Shown here piece after piece: positions 37,000 through 47,242 of a DNA stretch of 64,000 nt (its first letter is position 1; each line of letters begins with the position of its first letter). The translations under genes and the position numbers were made by a program. This DNA is from Eupeodes corollae (lineage: Eukaryota > Arthropoda > Insecta > Diptera > Syrphidae): NCBI RefSeq assembly GCF_945859685.1, contig NC_079148.1:50044421-50108420 (forward strand), given 5' to 3'. The notes below the pieces were generated by a model, which saw only the letters and a list, made by a program, of their open reading frames with translations, was not told the origin of the DNA and did no database searches.

Positions 37000-38855
37000 T
37001 TAACTTCCCATAGGAAGTTATTGTAATGGGTCCGATTTGTCAAATTGAAAATTTTGACATTTCCCGACGTTTCAAGGTCCCTAGAGTCGAAATAAAAGAT
37101 TTTTAGAAAGATATCTGTGCGTGCGTGTGTACGTCGTTCGCGACTTTCATTTTGTCGTTCACAGGTCAAGGACCAGTAGAGATATCGACTTCAAATAAAT
37201 ATTATTAAACAGATAATAAGGCAGAAAGATGCAGAAAGCGCTTTCAAGAAAATTGCGTGGGTTATTTTTTTTTACCAAAGCAGTTTGAGAAAAGGTGAAA
37301 ATTTTGGTTAACCCTAAATATCTTACGAACCAAAAACGCTAGAGACTTGAATTAAATTTTATAAAATATATTGTAACATGATATCAAAGAAATTTTTTTT
37401 TTGAAAAAAATAAATTCAACGGTTTTTTTTATAAACCAAAAAAGAGAGATTTCATCTCCAAAACAATTTTGTGCAACGAAGAATAATGTTTTTGACATCT
37501 GATAAAATTTTGATAAAAATCGAATTGACAGTTTTTTTTATAAAAAATAAACACCTAAAAAAAAAAAAAAGTTGGTAAAAATTGATTTTGGGCTCAAATA
37601 TCTTTTCAAAACTTTAAGATATTGGCTTTAATTTACTTTAATCTTTCAATAAATATTGTTGTCAACATTCAGTAAAATTTTGAAAAAATCGAATTGACAG
37701 TTTTTTTTTAAAAAAATTAAAAACCTAAAAAATATTTAACAAAAGTTGTTAAAAATTGATTTTCGACTCAAATATCTTTTCATAAATTGTAGATATTGGC
37801 CTTAAACTACTTTTTCCTTTAAAAACATATTGTTGTTAACATTCTGTTAAATTTTGAAAAAAATCGTATTGACAGTTTTTGTACAAAATATTAAAAAACC
37901 TAAAAAAAATTAACAAAACAAGGTAAAAATTGATTTTTGACTCAAATATCTATTCAAAAATTGTAGATATTCGCCTTAAACTGCTTTTATCTTTCAAAAA
38001 ATATTGTTGTTAAAATTCTGATAAATTTAGAAAAAAATCGTATTGACAGTTTTTGTACAAAATATTAAAAACCTAAAAAAAATTTAACAAAAGTTGGTAA
38101 AAATTAATTTTCGACTAAAATATCTTTTCAAAAATTGTAGATATTGGCCCTAAACTGCTTTTATCTTTCAAAAAATACTGTTGTCAACATTCAGTAAAAT
38201 TTTGAAAAAAATCGAATTGACAGGTTTTTAAAAAAAATTAAAAACCTAAAAAATATTTAACAAAAGTTGGTAAAAATTAATTTTCGACTAAAATATCTTT
38301 TCAAAAATTGTAGATATTGGCCCTAAACTGCTTTTATCTTTCAAAAAATACTGTTGTCAACATTCAGTAAAATTTTGAAAAAAATCGAATTGACAGTTTT
38401 TTAAAAAAAATTTAAAAACCTAAAAAATATTTAAAAAAAGTTGGTAAAAATTGATTTTTGACTCAAATATCTATTCAAAAGTTGTAGATATTGGCCTTAA
38501 ACTGCTTTTTCCTTTCAAAAAATATTGTTCTAAACATTTGGTAAAATTTAGAAAAAAAATCGAATTGACAGTTTTTGTACAAAAAATTAAAAACCTAAAC
38601 AAAATTTAACAAAAGTTGGTAAAAATTTACTTTCGACTCAAATAGCTTTTTCAAAAATTAAAAATATTGGCTACAAACTTATTATATTTCACATAAAATA
38701 TTGTTTTCGATATTCAGTAATTTTTATATAAAAATCCAACAGTCCGTTTTTCATAAAAAATAAAATCTACAAAAATAGTACGCAAATTTGGTAAAAATTG
38801 ATACGAGACGGGATGGGAAGTTATCAGTGTGGGTTGCATCCCAGCCTCTTTTTCT
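37000..38855 (+). repeat. R174 repeat family, longest copy C (seven internal units)
   Basis: Complete at both ends: 5' palindrome AACTTCCCATAGGAAGTTAT (37002-37021), the conserved TTTCCCGACGTTTCAAGGTC block, the GTGCGTGCGTGTGTACG tract, and the 3' end GACGGGATGGGAAGTTATCA followed by GTGTGGGTTGCATCCCAGCC. The landmark AATCG(A/T)ATTGACAG sits at 37518, 37687, 37862, 38036, 38210, 38383 and 38558, spacings 169-175 bp. Positions 38083-38223 and 38256-38396 are identical by eye, one unit apart, so the array has grown recently by unit duplication. Copies A and B have only four units. Confidence 0.92.
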
Positions 38856-41800
38856 GTATTAATTTGAGAGTTTGAAGACCTCTCCTTTCACGTTTTCTAA
38901 GGTTGGGGTAACGAATCAACCCGTTTGGCCGCTAAGTGTTAAAGTGAGTGTTCAAGACTTAGACTTTTAAGAAAACAAGAGTAAAATCACCATAAAAAGA
39001 AAATAACCAAACGCTTGGAAAAATTATGCAGCATTTTATTGTCTTTCTTAAGATTTTCGGAAGAGCGAAGAAAATTCACGTCATTTTTAGAATTCTGTAC
39101 ATTTTTTGTTTTTATTTTGATAAACTCTACTCGTTTTTAAAATTATTTATTCTTTCGAAATAAATAAAAGTATCTGACGCAGACGGAAATATCGGTGATT
39201 TGACAATCATTTATCACCTAACCTGAGTGAGGCTTCCATTCTTTCTTGAATTTTGATGATTTTAAGTTATTCTAAGACTTTTGTTGTCTCTTTTTTAAAT
39301 ATTATGTTTACCTTTTTTTAAACTAAAAATTCGAAATCAAAACATATCATTTCCAATGTAATTTAAAAACTTGAAGATCGTGCAATGAAAATTAGTTGAA
39401 TTTCATCAAAAACTACAATCATTTCCTTTGTCTTAGCATATTTTTCGTCCTGTCAGTCATTCCATCAATCCAAATATCCATTCAAACCTTCTCTATACAC
39501 TTCATCCATCAATCAATTAATAATATTACACAACCAAACATACCACCCAAAGAAGGGGGTGATTCAGCGAGCGCGGTGTGCAACGACAACACGAGCTTGG
39601 TGGTGCTCTAGATCTTTCAAACCGAAATTGACAGCCTAGAGTACACTGTAAGTTGCAACACATCAGCCTGATATCCATATGTATGTTTCGAAGGACCTCT
39701 GTGTTTTCCACCTACAACCACACCATATGAGCCTCTAGCAAACAAACAACGAACCGGAGGAACAAAACATGAATTTAAACAAAAAGAAAAAATGAAAAAA
39801 CAAAAAAAAAGGACTAAAGGAAAGAATTTAAAAAGGCTTTTGATTGTACATAACTCTTCCGTGTTCCATCAGAGCGCAGCAGAGTTAACCACTCGACAAC
39901 TTTACATTTATGCACATATGTAGATATATTTTAGTTACATCAGTGCACACATATTGGATGGAAATGTCCTTGAGTGTTTTGGAGAGTGAAGTCCTCCCAA
40001 AGCCATTAACCAACAGGGTGCCAATTACCCTGCACAATGCAATAAAAATAAATTTATCCTCGCTATACCACACCAACACCACCAAGCAAGCAAGCGCATA
40101 TGTACATATATAGGAGCACAAGGATTTTAGTACCGTTATTCACATGCCACGAAAAAAGGGTTGCATTCTATTTTCATTCTCCCTCCAAACTCTTCGACAA
40201 TTTTATGTGCCCAAAAATATAAAATAACAATTTGTCTATCGTTTAAACAAAAGGACTCGCTCTTCATAAAATATTTCATTTTCTTTTTTTGTTTTAATTT
40301 TTCCTAAGTAAATATGTTCTATTTAGATAATGGTACCGCTACGTGACATGCAAATCAACTCGTCCTTCCTCTATGAATGTATACTCTTCATTTATACACA
40401 CACATAGAAATATTATAAGAGACTAAAACAAGTTGTAATAAAACCCTTTGCTTGGTCACAAAACTGACTTTTATGGTCAAATTGTTAGCTCGAATGAATA
40501 ACTCCTCTCAAAAGCCTTGCTCGTTGATGATGGATGTTTTGAAAAAGGACCGCTTTGGTTATTGCTCATTTTCATTATGTGCCTGTTTCCTTGTTTTGCA
40601 TTGCGGACTCATTTAGATGACTTATAAAAGGCGAGGAACTGGTAAAGAGTTGAGTATCCTTAGAAATTTGAATAACAATAGACAAACACAGCTGGAAGTG
40701 GTCGAGGATCGAGGCATTCAAAGAGTCCGCGTTTTAATTTTTATTTTGGTTTTGTTTTAGTGTTCACTGTTCACCCCTATTTAATCCTGGTTGATGAGGC
40801 ATAAAGGTGTACCTATATCTCTACATTTAGTTGCATTGTCGCAATTTGTTGGTCACCGCCTTTCTGCTGTGAATTTACTGTATTGATCCTTTGTTTTCGG
40901 TCAATATCGTTTCGCTTGCAGGATCCGAAAAAAGGATTAACTGATGAACATGATCCCATAGCGGAACAAATATGATTATTTTTACACTTGGATATTTCTT
41001 TCGTAGCTAGCTACCTAATTGAGGCCACACGATCGGCAGGTATAGGAAAAGGATATTCTTAAAAATTCTAAATAACATACCGTTATAGTCCTTATGTCCG
41101 CACAGTGCATAGCGATAAAGGTACTTTCAATTGTCATTGGTGTGGGAGTTGATGTTTAGTGTAGGGATTAACCCTTTTTCTGCCAATATTTTCGTAGGCG
41201 GAGGTGTAGATTTGGCGAATAAATAAACGTCCTTGTTATAAATACACCATACCATAGATATCCTCAAACCAATCTTAAGGGACTTAAACGTATGTAAATA
41301 AATACAAAGCATATATAACACAATAGGTTGTATATGTATGCATGTCATCGGGGATATCAATTAACCCTTTCGTTAAATGGGTAAATATTTGAAAATTCAA
41401 TTAGCCAATGGTGAGATTAGTCTGTCAGGAGACGATTGGTATTATAATGGTGATTAGAAATAATCCTATTATGTTTAGAAATTGTCCTCAATATTTTACT
41501 GTTTCCAACACAGTGTAGAGGATCTGAGGAGACCCGGAGGATATTTAAGTGATGGACATGAGCCTCTACGATATAATTTATGGAATTTGAATTAAGTTAA
41601 AGTTGTGATAAGAAGAATTTGTCATATATTTGGGATTAATTTAGGTTTCATTGTTATAAATAATGTAGTAAGAGATTTTGTGGCTCAAATGGGCTCCGAT
41701 ATCAATTTTTAAATTAATTCTTCTTTTATTTCAAATTTTTTCGTGTACCAAGGGTGTATAAAGTTTGTATTTCTTGATTTCTGTAAAGGTATATTTTTTT

Positions 41801-42049
41801 CCAAACAATAATTAAGGATATTATACAAATTTGAAGTTTGATTTCAATATCTTTTGTAAGCGAGACTTTTAGTCGGAAAACAATGTTGACCAATTTTAAT
41901 TTGGAAAGTTCCTGTTTCTTATATAAAAAAATATACATTGGATTTTTCTAAGACCATTATCTTACGTGTACAACAATATTAAGCATAGAACGAAATACTT
42001 TTGGTATCACTAACTTCAAACGCATGTATATTCAAGATATTTCGAGAAT
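38856..42049. other. Unique noncoding DNA, no gene identified
   Basis: AT-rich with a more balanced block (39440-41350) containing TATG-type microsatellites. Short frames at 39396-39611, 39885-40121 and 41127-41360 show no domains. Confidence 0.55.
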
Positions 42050-42460
42050 TAATTTATATCAATTTTGTGTAGATTTGATTGTTTATGAAAAAAACTGACT
42101 GTTGGATATTTATAAAAAGTTCACTGAATGTTGAAAACAAAATTTTTTATAACTTGAACTTTTGAAAAAATGTTTGAGCCGAAATAAATTGTTACAAACT
42201 TTTAATAATGTTTTTTATTTTTTGTAAAAAACTGTCAATTCGATTTTTCTCAAAGTTTTACCAGATGTGAAAAGCGATATTCTTCGTTGCATAAAATTAT
42301 TTTGATGGATAATATATGGTTCGTTTTTACATTATTTGAAGTGACAATTATTTTTTGAATCCAGTTTTTTTTGATTAATATTAAAAAAAAAGCAATATTT
42401 GATTTATTTTTAAACTTCAAGAAATTTCAACATTTTCAATTCCGCAATTTCAGTATTTAG
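42050..42460 (-). repeat. R174 repeat family, diverged fragment
   Basis: Minus-strand internal units without either terminus: GTAGATTTGATTG..., ACTGAATGTTGAAAACAA, then AACTGTCAATTCGATTTTTC (42231-42250) and GATATTCTTCGTTGCATAAA, all matching blocks of copy B in the same order. It ends before Helitron-like sequence. Confidence 0.7.
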
Positions 42461-42799
42461 CATTGAGTTTTTTTCTTTTTTATTTATAGGTTTGGAGGAT
42501 ATAGCGATACTCTATTTTAATCAAGAATTGGTTTAATAGGTAAGTTGATTTTCTTGTTTTTTACTTTGTTTAATATTTTCAATCCAATAATTTTTACTTT
42601 TAAATTTTGGTTCTTCTATCTTCGTCATTTACATCTTCTTTTTAGTTTTTCCGTTTGTTTTTTCGAACCTCTATTTTCTAACTCCGTACTATTTCCATTG
42701 GAATCTGCTTTTGGCCATACAACTTAAATGCCTTAGCTTATCGTCCAGCTACAAAATACAGTTTTAAACAATTTTTTTGAATTACAAATATAATATATA

Positions 42800-43463
42800 A
42801 AATTTTCCTGTCACAGGTTTAGTTGCCATACTCCTCCGAAACGGCTAAACCAATTTTAATGAAATTTTGTATATACATTCGGTAGGTCTGAGAATAGGTT
42901 TTTATCTACTTTTTATATTCCCAAGTGCTATGTTAAATAGCATCAACATAGTTCATGGTGCAACGATGTTACGATAGTATTAAGTGAAGCTATGTAGAAT
43001 GAAGCATTGATTGCTATTGAGGATCTTTGCGTTATCATTGCCAACTAACCACTCAGTCATTTCGATATGCATTCAACTAATCGAAATACATCTGATTTAA
43101 TAGACACCGAATTGAATCGTGAACTACAATGCAATACTGTAGAAATGGCAGCGATTGTTGCTCGAAATGTTTCACTATTGAATGAAGAACAAAGAACCGT
43201 TTATGACTACATAACGCTCGCAGTTTCTGCAGGACAAGGCGAATGCTTTTACCATCCAAAATAGAGAAACTAGAACCTCTCAAAATCAGCTATCCAAATG
43301 TGGGTAGTTAGCTTAGAGCTAGGAGACGAAAATAGTTTACGTTCGACTTGACATAAAACGTCTGTCACTATAAATCATGGTATAACAAAAAAGAACCAGC
43401 CTTTGAATAACAAAACGCTAATGACAGAAAAGTGAATTGAACTCAAATTGCGCATCTGGATCA
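42800..43463 (+). mobile_element. Helitron remnant I: flanking segment and helicase start
   Basis: Positions 42818-42900 (TTTAGTTGCCATACTCCTCC, ACATTCGGTAGGTCTGAGAA) resemble the noncoding part of insect Helitrons as I know them. At 43067-43262 an open frame reads LIDTELNRELQCNTVEMAAI, then VARNVSLLNEEQRTVYDYIT and SAGQGECF. This is the entry to the Pif1-type helicase of Helitron RepHel proteins, just before the Walker A loop, which is lost. A shifted frame continues KISYPNVGSLELGDEN. RepHel normally nicks and unwinds DNA during rolling-circle transposition; this copy cannot. Confidence 0.72.
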
Positions 43464-43464
43464 G

Positions 43465-43533
43465 GTAAGTAATTTTGATTGATTGATTGATGAATGATTG
43501 TTTGAAAATTTGAGGTGTGAAATACATTTTTAG
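43465..43533 (+). other. Candidate 69-nt GT-AG intron in the Helitron remnant
   Basis: A consensus donor CAG|GTAAGT (GT at 43465) is followed 69 nt later by CATTTTTAG (ends 43533). The length fits small dipteran introns and the interior is AT-rich. Flanking frames are damaged, so it may be fortuitous. Confidence 0.3.
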
Positions 43534-43559
43534 GTGAATTAAGTGAAGTTTAATAAGCA

Positions 43560-44289
43560 ATGATTTGAGCCGTAATGCAAATAGGATACGAAACGCTACA
43601 AATAAAATTACTGAAGAAGAACAAGAAATCGCACGTGACGTTAGTATGGCTCGACTTCGTGCTTCTTAATCACAGCCTGTGAAACGGCTCGGTTGGCAAT
43701 GCAAAATCGTCGAGCGAACAACAGAGGTCAACAAATAGATAATTTGCAACGCAGAACAAGTGAATTATCAAGTGCAGATTGTGATTACAGCTTGCATCCT
43801 AGCGTTTCCATTGGGCAAATGAACGTTGTTTCCCAGTATTGTGGTGCATCAAAGTTATCCGAAGAAACAGCTGGATTATGCCTTAGTGGTAAACTGATAT
43901 TGCCATTGTTGACTCCGCCACCTTAGCCTTTGTACTCATGCACGCTTGCCTCAAATCATTGAATCTATGGCGCTAAACATGAGAGTTGCATTGCTTAAGG
44001 ATCTGCTGAAGATATTCTAAGCTAATGCTGATAATCGGTAATGGTCAAGTACATGTCAATGAGTTGAGCGGATTGATATCATATCCACATAATTTATGTA
44101 ATTTTGTCTGATCAAAAGACGAACTTATCAACAATGTATTTCCAAACATTATTTCTTACTTCAAAAATATGGAATGGTTGAGCGAGCGAGCAATTTTAGC
44201 TGCTAAGAATAAAGATGCAGATGATCTGAACTACATAATTGAAAATAAGATCATTGGAACAATTGGAGCCAAACGACCTACTGCAACGT
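43560..44289 (+). mobile_element. Helitron remnant II: N-terminus fused to helicase middle
   Basis: The N-terminal RepHel region is seen as EEEQEIARDVSMARLRAS (about 43612-43668). Next is the 77-residue frame 43693-43923, which contains YSLHPSVSIGQMNVVSQYCG and ASKLSEETAGLCLSGKLILP, a pattern conserved upstream of the Rep domain. Immediately after it, without the Rep nuclease, comes helicase sequence: LPQIIESMALNMRVALLKD (about 43950-44000), IIGNGQVHVNELSGLI, FPNIISYFKNMEWLSERAIL and AAKNKDADDLNYII (44140-44245). The order helicase start (43067), N-terminus, helicase middle suggests two deleted copies side by side or one rearranged copy. It merges into mariner sequence near 44290. Confidence 0.78.
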
Positions 44290-44696
44290 TAAATTTTTGG
44301 TGAATCGGTTCTTGGAAAGTTGGCTGAAGATCCACCGAAAAATTGTGTTCAATGACGAAGCTCATTTTGTCTCAATAAGTACGTAAATAAGCAGAACTGT
44401 CGATGTTGAAGTGAATATCAGCCAGAAGCATTGCAAGAGCTACCAATTCACCCAGAAAAAGTCACAGTTTGGTGAGGTTTATGGGCTGGTGGCATCATTG
44501 GACCGTTTTCTTCAAAGATGAAGCGAATCGCAACGTAACTGTGAATGGTGAGTGCTACCGTGAGATGATATCCAACTTTTTATTCCCAAAATGCAAGAGC
44601 TTGACTTGCATGACATGTGGTTTCAACAAGACGGTGCCACATTCCACACATCAATGGACTTATTGAGAGGCGATTTCGGTGAACATTTTATTTCAC
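44290..44696 (+). mobile_element. mariner transposon, left part (split by an insertion)
   Basis: Similarity begins just before KIVFNDEAHF (first catalytic Asp, about 44345-44375) and runs through YQPEALQELPIHPEKVTVW (about 44415-44470), GLWAGGIIGP, then in shifted frames VNGECYREMISNFLFPK (44540-44590) and FQQDGATFHTSMDLL (second Asp). It ends at GDFGEHFIS (about 44671-44698). The N-terminal third is absent, replaced by Helitron sequence. The reading continues after the 487-bp insert at SGPVNWPPRSC. It is close to the mariner at 2546-3250 and in better condition, but not functional. Confidence 0.9.
44682..44696. repeat. 15-bp target-site duplication, left copy
   Basis: AACATTTTATTTCAC, repeated as AACATTTTATTTTAC at 45184-45198 (14 of 15 match). 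Removing the insert and one copy restores the mariner frame EHFISRSGPVNW, which proves the site was filled by one insertion event. Confidence 0.88.
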
Positions 44697-44800
44697 TTTT
44701 TTTTTTAATACATATTATTTAAAATCATGAAAATGAAATTTTTATTTAAAATCATGAAAACGAAAATAAAAACAAAAATAAACCAGCATAGGTGTTCTTA

Positions 44801-44870
44801 TATGCGTTTCGCCCCTTTGTAATGGTTGGGCTCATCAGAAGATGACCATTACACCTTGTCTTGACGCATA
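44801..44870 (-). ncRNA. Type III hammerhead ribozyme, all core bases present
   Basis: Minus strand, 70 nt. Stem III is TATGCGT (44870-44864) paired with ACGCATA (44807-44801), 7 bp. The cleavage triplet is GUC (44865-44863), with cutting expected after C44863. Stem I is AAGA (44862-44859) with TCTT (44842-44839). Core box CUGAUGA is 44838-44832. Stem II is GCCC (44831-44828) with GGGC (44814-44811). Core GAAA is 44810-44807. Loop 1 (44858-44843) and loop 2 (44827-44815) share a perfect 9-nt complement, TGTAATGGT and ACCATTACA. The open helix is stem III, hence type III. In retroelements such ribozymes process multimeric or read-through transcripts to unit length. Activity is inferred from the intact consensus. 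Confidence 0.87.
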
Positions 44871-44975
44871 TTTTCCCGAATAAATCAAGATTCCATATAA
44901 TATGAGCTGCATAGAGCTACTGTGAATCATATGCTTGCTAAAAGTCTTCAGAGAATCTCGATTTATTCGATAAAA

Positions 44976-45045
44976 TATGCGTCAAGACAAGGTGTAATGG
45001 TCATCTTCTGATGAGACCAACCATTGTACCGGGGCAAAACGCATA
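44976..45045 (+). ncRNA. Hammerhead ribozyme of the opposite arm, inactivated
   Basis: Plus strand, same layout: stem III TATGCGT/ACGCATA, GUC, stem I AAGA/TCTT and CUGAUGA (45008-45014) are unchanged. Stem II has one mismatch (GACC facing GGGC). The core GAAA has become AAAA at 45036-45039, losing the conserved G12 that acts in catalysis. The loop complement also has one mismatch (ACCATTGTA). Self-cleavage is therefore expected to be lost on this strand. Confidence 0.85.
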
Positions 45046-45183
45046 TTATAAGAACACCTATGCTGGTTTATTTTTATTTTCATTTTCTTGATTTTAAATA
45101 AAAATTTCATTTTCATGATTTTAAATCATATTTTTTAAAAATAATTGGTGTTCAGGAACAAACAATTCGACTGTTAACAGTCA

Positions 45184-45475
45184 AACATTTTATTTTACGT
45201 TCGGGACCAGTCAATTGGCCGCCTAGATCGTGCGATTAAACGCCTTTTCACTATTTTTTTGAGACTATGTTAAAGCTCATGTTTATACAGACAAGCAAAC
45301 TTCAATTTACGGATTGGAAGACAACATTGAAGCATTTATTCGTAACATACCAGCCAAAATGCTGAAATTTGACTAAGTGGATGGACTATTTGAGGCGCAG
45401 TCAAGGTCAATATTTGCATGAAATAATCTTCAGACATTAAATTATATGGGAAGTACTATCGATTCAAATAAAGAT
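45184..45475 (+). mobile_element. mariner transposon, right part after the insertion
   Basis: Starts with the second copy of the duplicated target, then SGPVNWPPRSCD (about 45199-45235; the third catalytic Asp follows in the family), YVKAHVYTDKQTSI(Y)GLEDN (about 45265-45325), IEAFIRNIPAKMLKF and RSQGQYLHEIIF (about 45395-45430), the normal mariner C-terminus. A stop follows KF, at KMLKFD*VDGL. Confidence 0.88.
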
Positions 45476-46200
45476 CTCATGCATTTTTCTGAATTTGTTG
45501 TGTTTTTTTTTTTAAACTTTTCTATAGCTTTTAAAAATCACCCATTACATGAATTAAAGGAAGCTTTAAATTATTTTCATGTTAAATCAAAAAGGCTGAC
45601 GATACCGTTGAAAGTATCGAAGAGTTTCAGTACAAAACATATGGTGTCGTTTCGGATGTCGTTTAGATAATAGGGTCTCGGTTTTGTACTCTGAAACCGA
45701 AATTTGTCTTGTTTCGTGGCCAGCTCTAGAAATAAAGCTTTTGTTATGTCATTTCTGTCATCAAGGAGATTTGTCTTATGAGCAGTTGTTAAGCTTCCTT
45801 ATGAATAGAGGCTATAATAAAACGGAAGATGGAAAATTAACAAAAAAATTGAAATTACGTGTCGAAAACGCCTACTTGATACATCAGTTCTATTTTAACA
45901 CGAAAATTAGCCCAAATATACAAGTTTAAAGCTATCCCCATTGTGAACTATACAAATTGTAATAAGCTACTCTCATGGAGCAAAATTAGCGCAACCTTTT
46001 CTTTAAGTTGTTAATAGTTCGTTGAGTTGATAATTGTTTAGGAATTAAATGCACTTCTGGGAAAAAATATAGAAATATAAATTTCTTTAGTAATACTGTT
46101 TCACTGTAAATAATAGTCGGATAAAAGTTTTGAGTTTTGGGACCTTTCGAAAAAAACAAATTAAGAACAATAATGCTTGCTTGATGGTTTTTGTCATTTC
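45476..46200. other. Noncoding DNA, no gene identified
   Basis: A frame at 45684-45929 (81 codons) has a fairly protein-like composition but no domain I recognise and no ATG context or splice support. I leave it uncalled. Confidence 0.45.
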
Positions 46201-46375
46201 AGAAGTCTTGGTCTCTTTTCAAGGGTACTGCTTATTTCGAGGAATTGAAAAATCCTGCAAAAGTAATTTTTGTCAGGAAAAGTGCTTTCACAATTTAGAC
46301 GTCCAGATTTGGAATTAAAACACAGGAATTGTTGAGAGTTGCAAGTCACTAAGGTCTGGTTCCCTAACCCCAATT
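46201..46375 (+). mobile_element. tRNA-derived SINE, 3' part, diverged (copy 4)
   Basis: Recognisable blocks in order: CAAGGGTACTGCTTATTTCG, AATCCTGCAAAAGTAATTTT, AGTGCTTTCACAATTTAGAC, CCAGATTTGGAATTAAAAC, CACAGGAATTGTTGAGAGTT and GCAAGTCACTAAGGTC. The tRNA-like head is no longer recognisable. It is the oldest looking copy. Confidence 0.55.
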
Positions 46376-47180
46376 TTTAACTCAACGTACTTGAGAAACT
46401 TTTTCAAAAAAGTCAAGACCTGGATCTAATGTTTAAATCTTCGTTGCGATCCTATTTTGTCGATGGTATATTGTACTTTATTGTTGCAAACGAAAATCAT
46501 AATATTTTTCTCCAATTTTTCGTCACTATTTTTTTGAGTATAAAACACATCAAAGTTACTCGATTTAAAAAATCTTACATGATTACTTGCCCTTTATTAA
46601 TTTATTTAAATTAAAATCATCTAAGGGCCTTCTTTATAAATGAGGGTTAAAATCTCATTTCCGAATTTCCAAGAGGATTATTTTTTCTTCTAATTGACCA
46701 ATTGATTGAAAATCCCTCTCCAGGCAAACAAATCCACACAAATATATCCCAATAACATCAATTTATGTTTCACAAAATATCTATACACAGATACATATGT
46801 ATGTATGTATAAATCCCTATTCACAATAAAATAAAAATACAACTCAACAAATCAAAGCCAATAAATTGCCACTTTAAATCTAAAGAGGTCATCCCCATTT
46901 GAGTTCCAACAAGCAATAAAGAGATCTATCTTCATACATATACAAATATACGTTACACCATACCGCCTAACAAGTGGCTGTCCCAGCTTCAGATCCAGCA
47001 GTTCCAGCGATCCCAAAAACCAAAGAGCTAACTGGCCAACCGACACCACCACCACCACCAGGAGCCAGCAACAGAGCATCACCACCATCACCACTACCAC
47101 AGACTCCATATCACCCACCACTATAGCCACCGGTACTGATACACACATTGAAAACCTCGAATAAAATGAAAGCTCTATAT

Positions 47181-47242
47181 TCCAAGCCAAGCGAGCCCTG
47201 GTCCAAGCCAAGCCAAGCCAAACCAAGCTAAGCTAAGTTAAG
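47181..47242. repeat. (CCAAG)n pentamer minisatellite, imperfect
   Basis: Runs of CCAAG drifting to CTAAG at the right end, interrupted once by a short GC-rich stretch. Confidence 0.8.

Larger units (their letters stand above)
44697..45183 (-). mobile_element. Hammerhead-bearing inverted-repeat retroelement
   Basis: A 487-bp insert inside mariner. It is bounded by a 15-bp duplication and ends, on the minus strand, in ten A residues, so I orient it minus. Two arms (about 44714-44893 and 44953-45128) are inverted copies of one ~178-bp sequence around a 59-bp spacer. Shared arm blocks include ACCAGCATAGGTGTTCTTAT and CCATTACACCTTGTCTTGAC. The arm nearer the minus-strand 5' end carries about 45 extra bases ending in the palindrome GACTGTTAACAGTC (45169-45182). 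No protein frame is present, so it is non-autonomous. A long, variable duplication, oligo-A and hammerheads together fit a Penelope-like or retrozyme-like retroelement. A MITE is less likely, because MITEs give short fixed duplications and no A-tail. Confidence 0.8.

Noticed and set aside
37500..38760. Regular array that at first sight recalls a CRISPR or satellite array
   Set aside because: Units are about 174 bp, contiguous without unique spacers, AT-rich and bounded by transposon ends; the context is eukaryotic.
46852..47226. Val-rich 124-codon minus-strand frame with membrane-like stretches
   Set aside because: Produced by CCACCA and CCAAG repeats.
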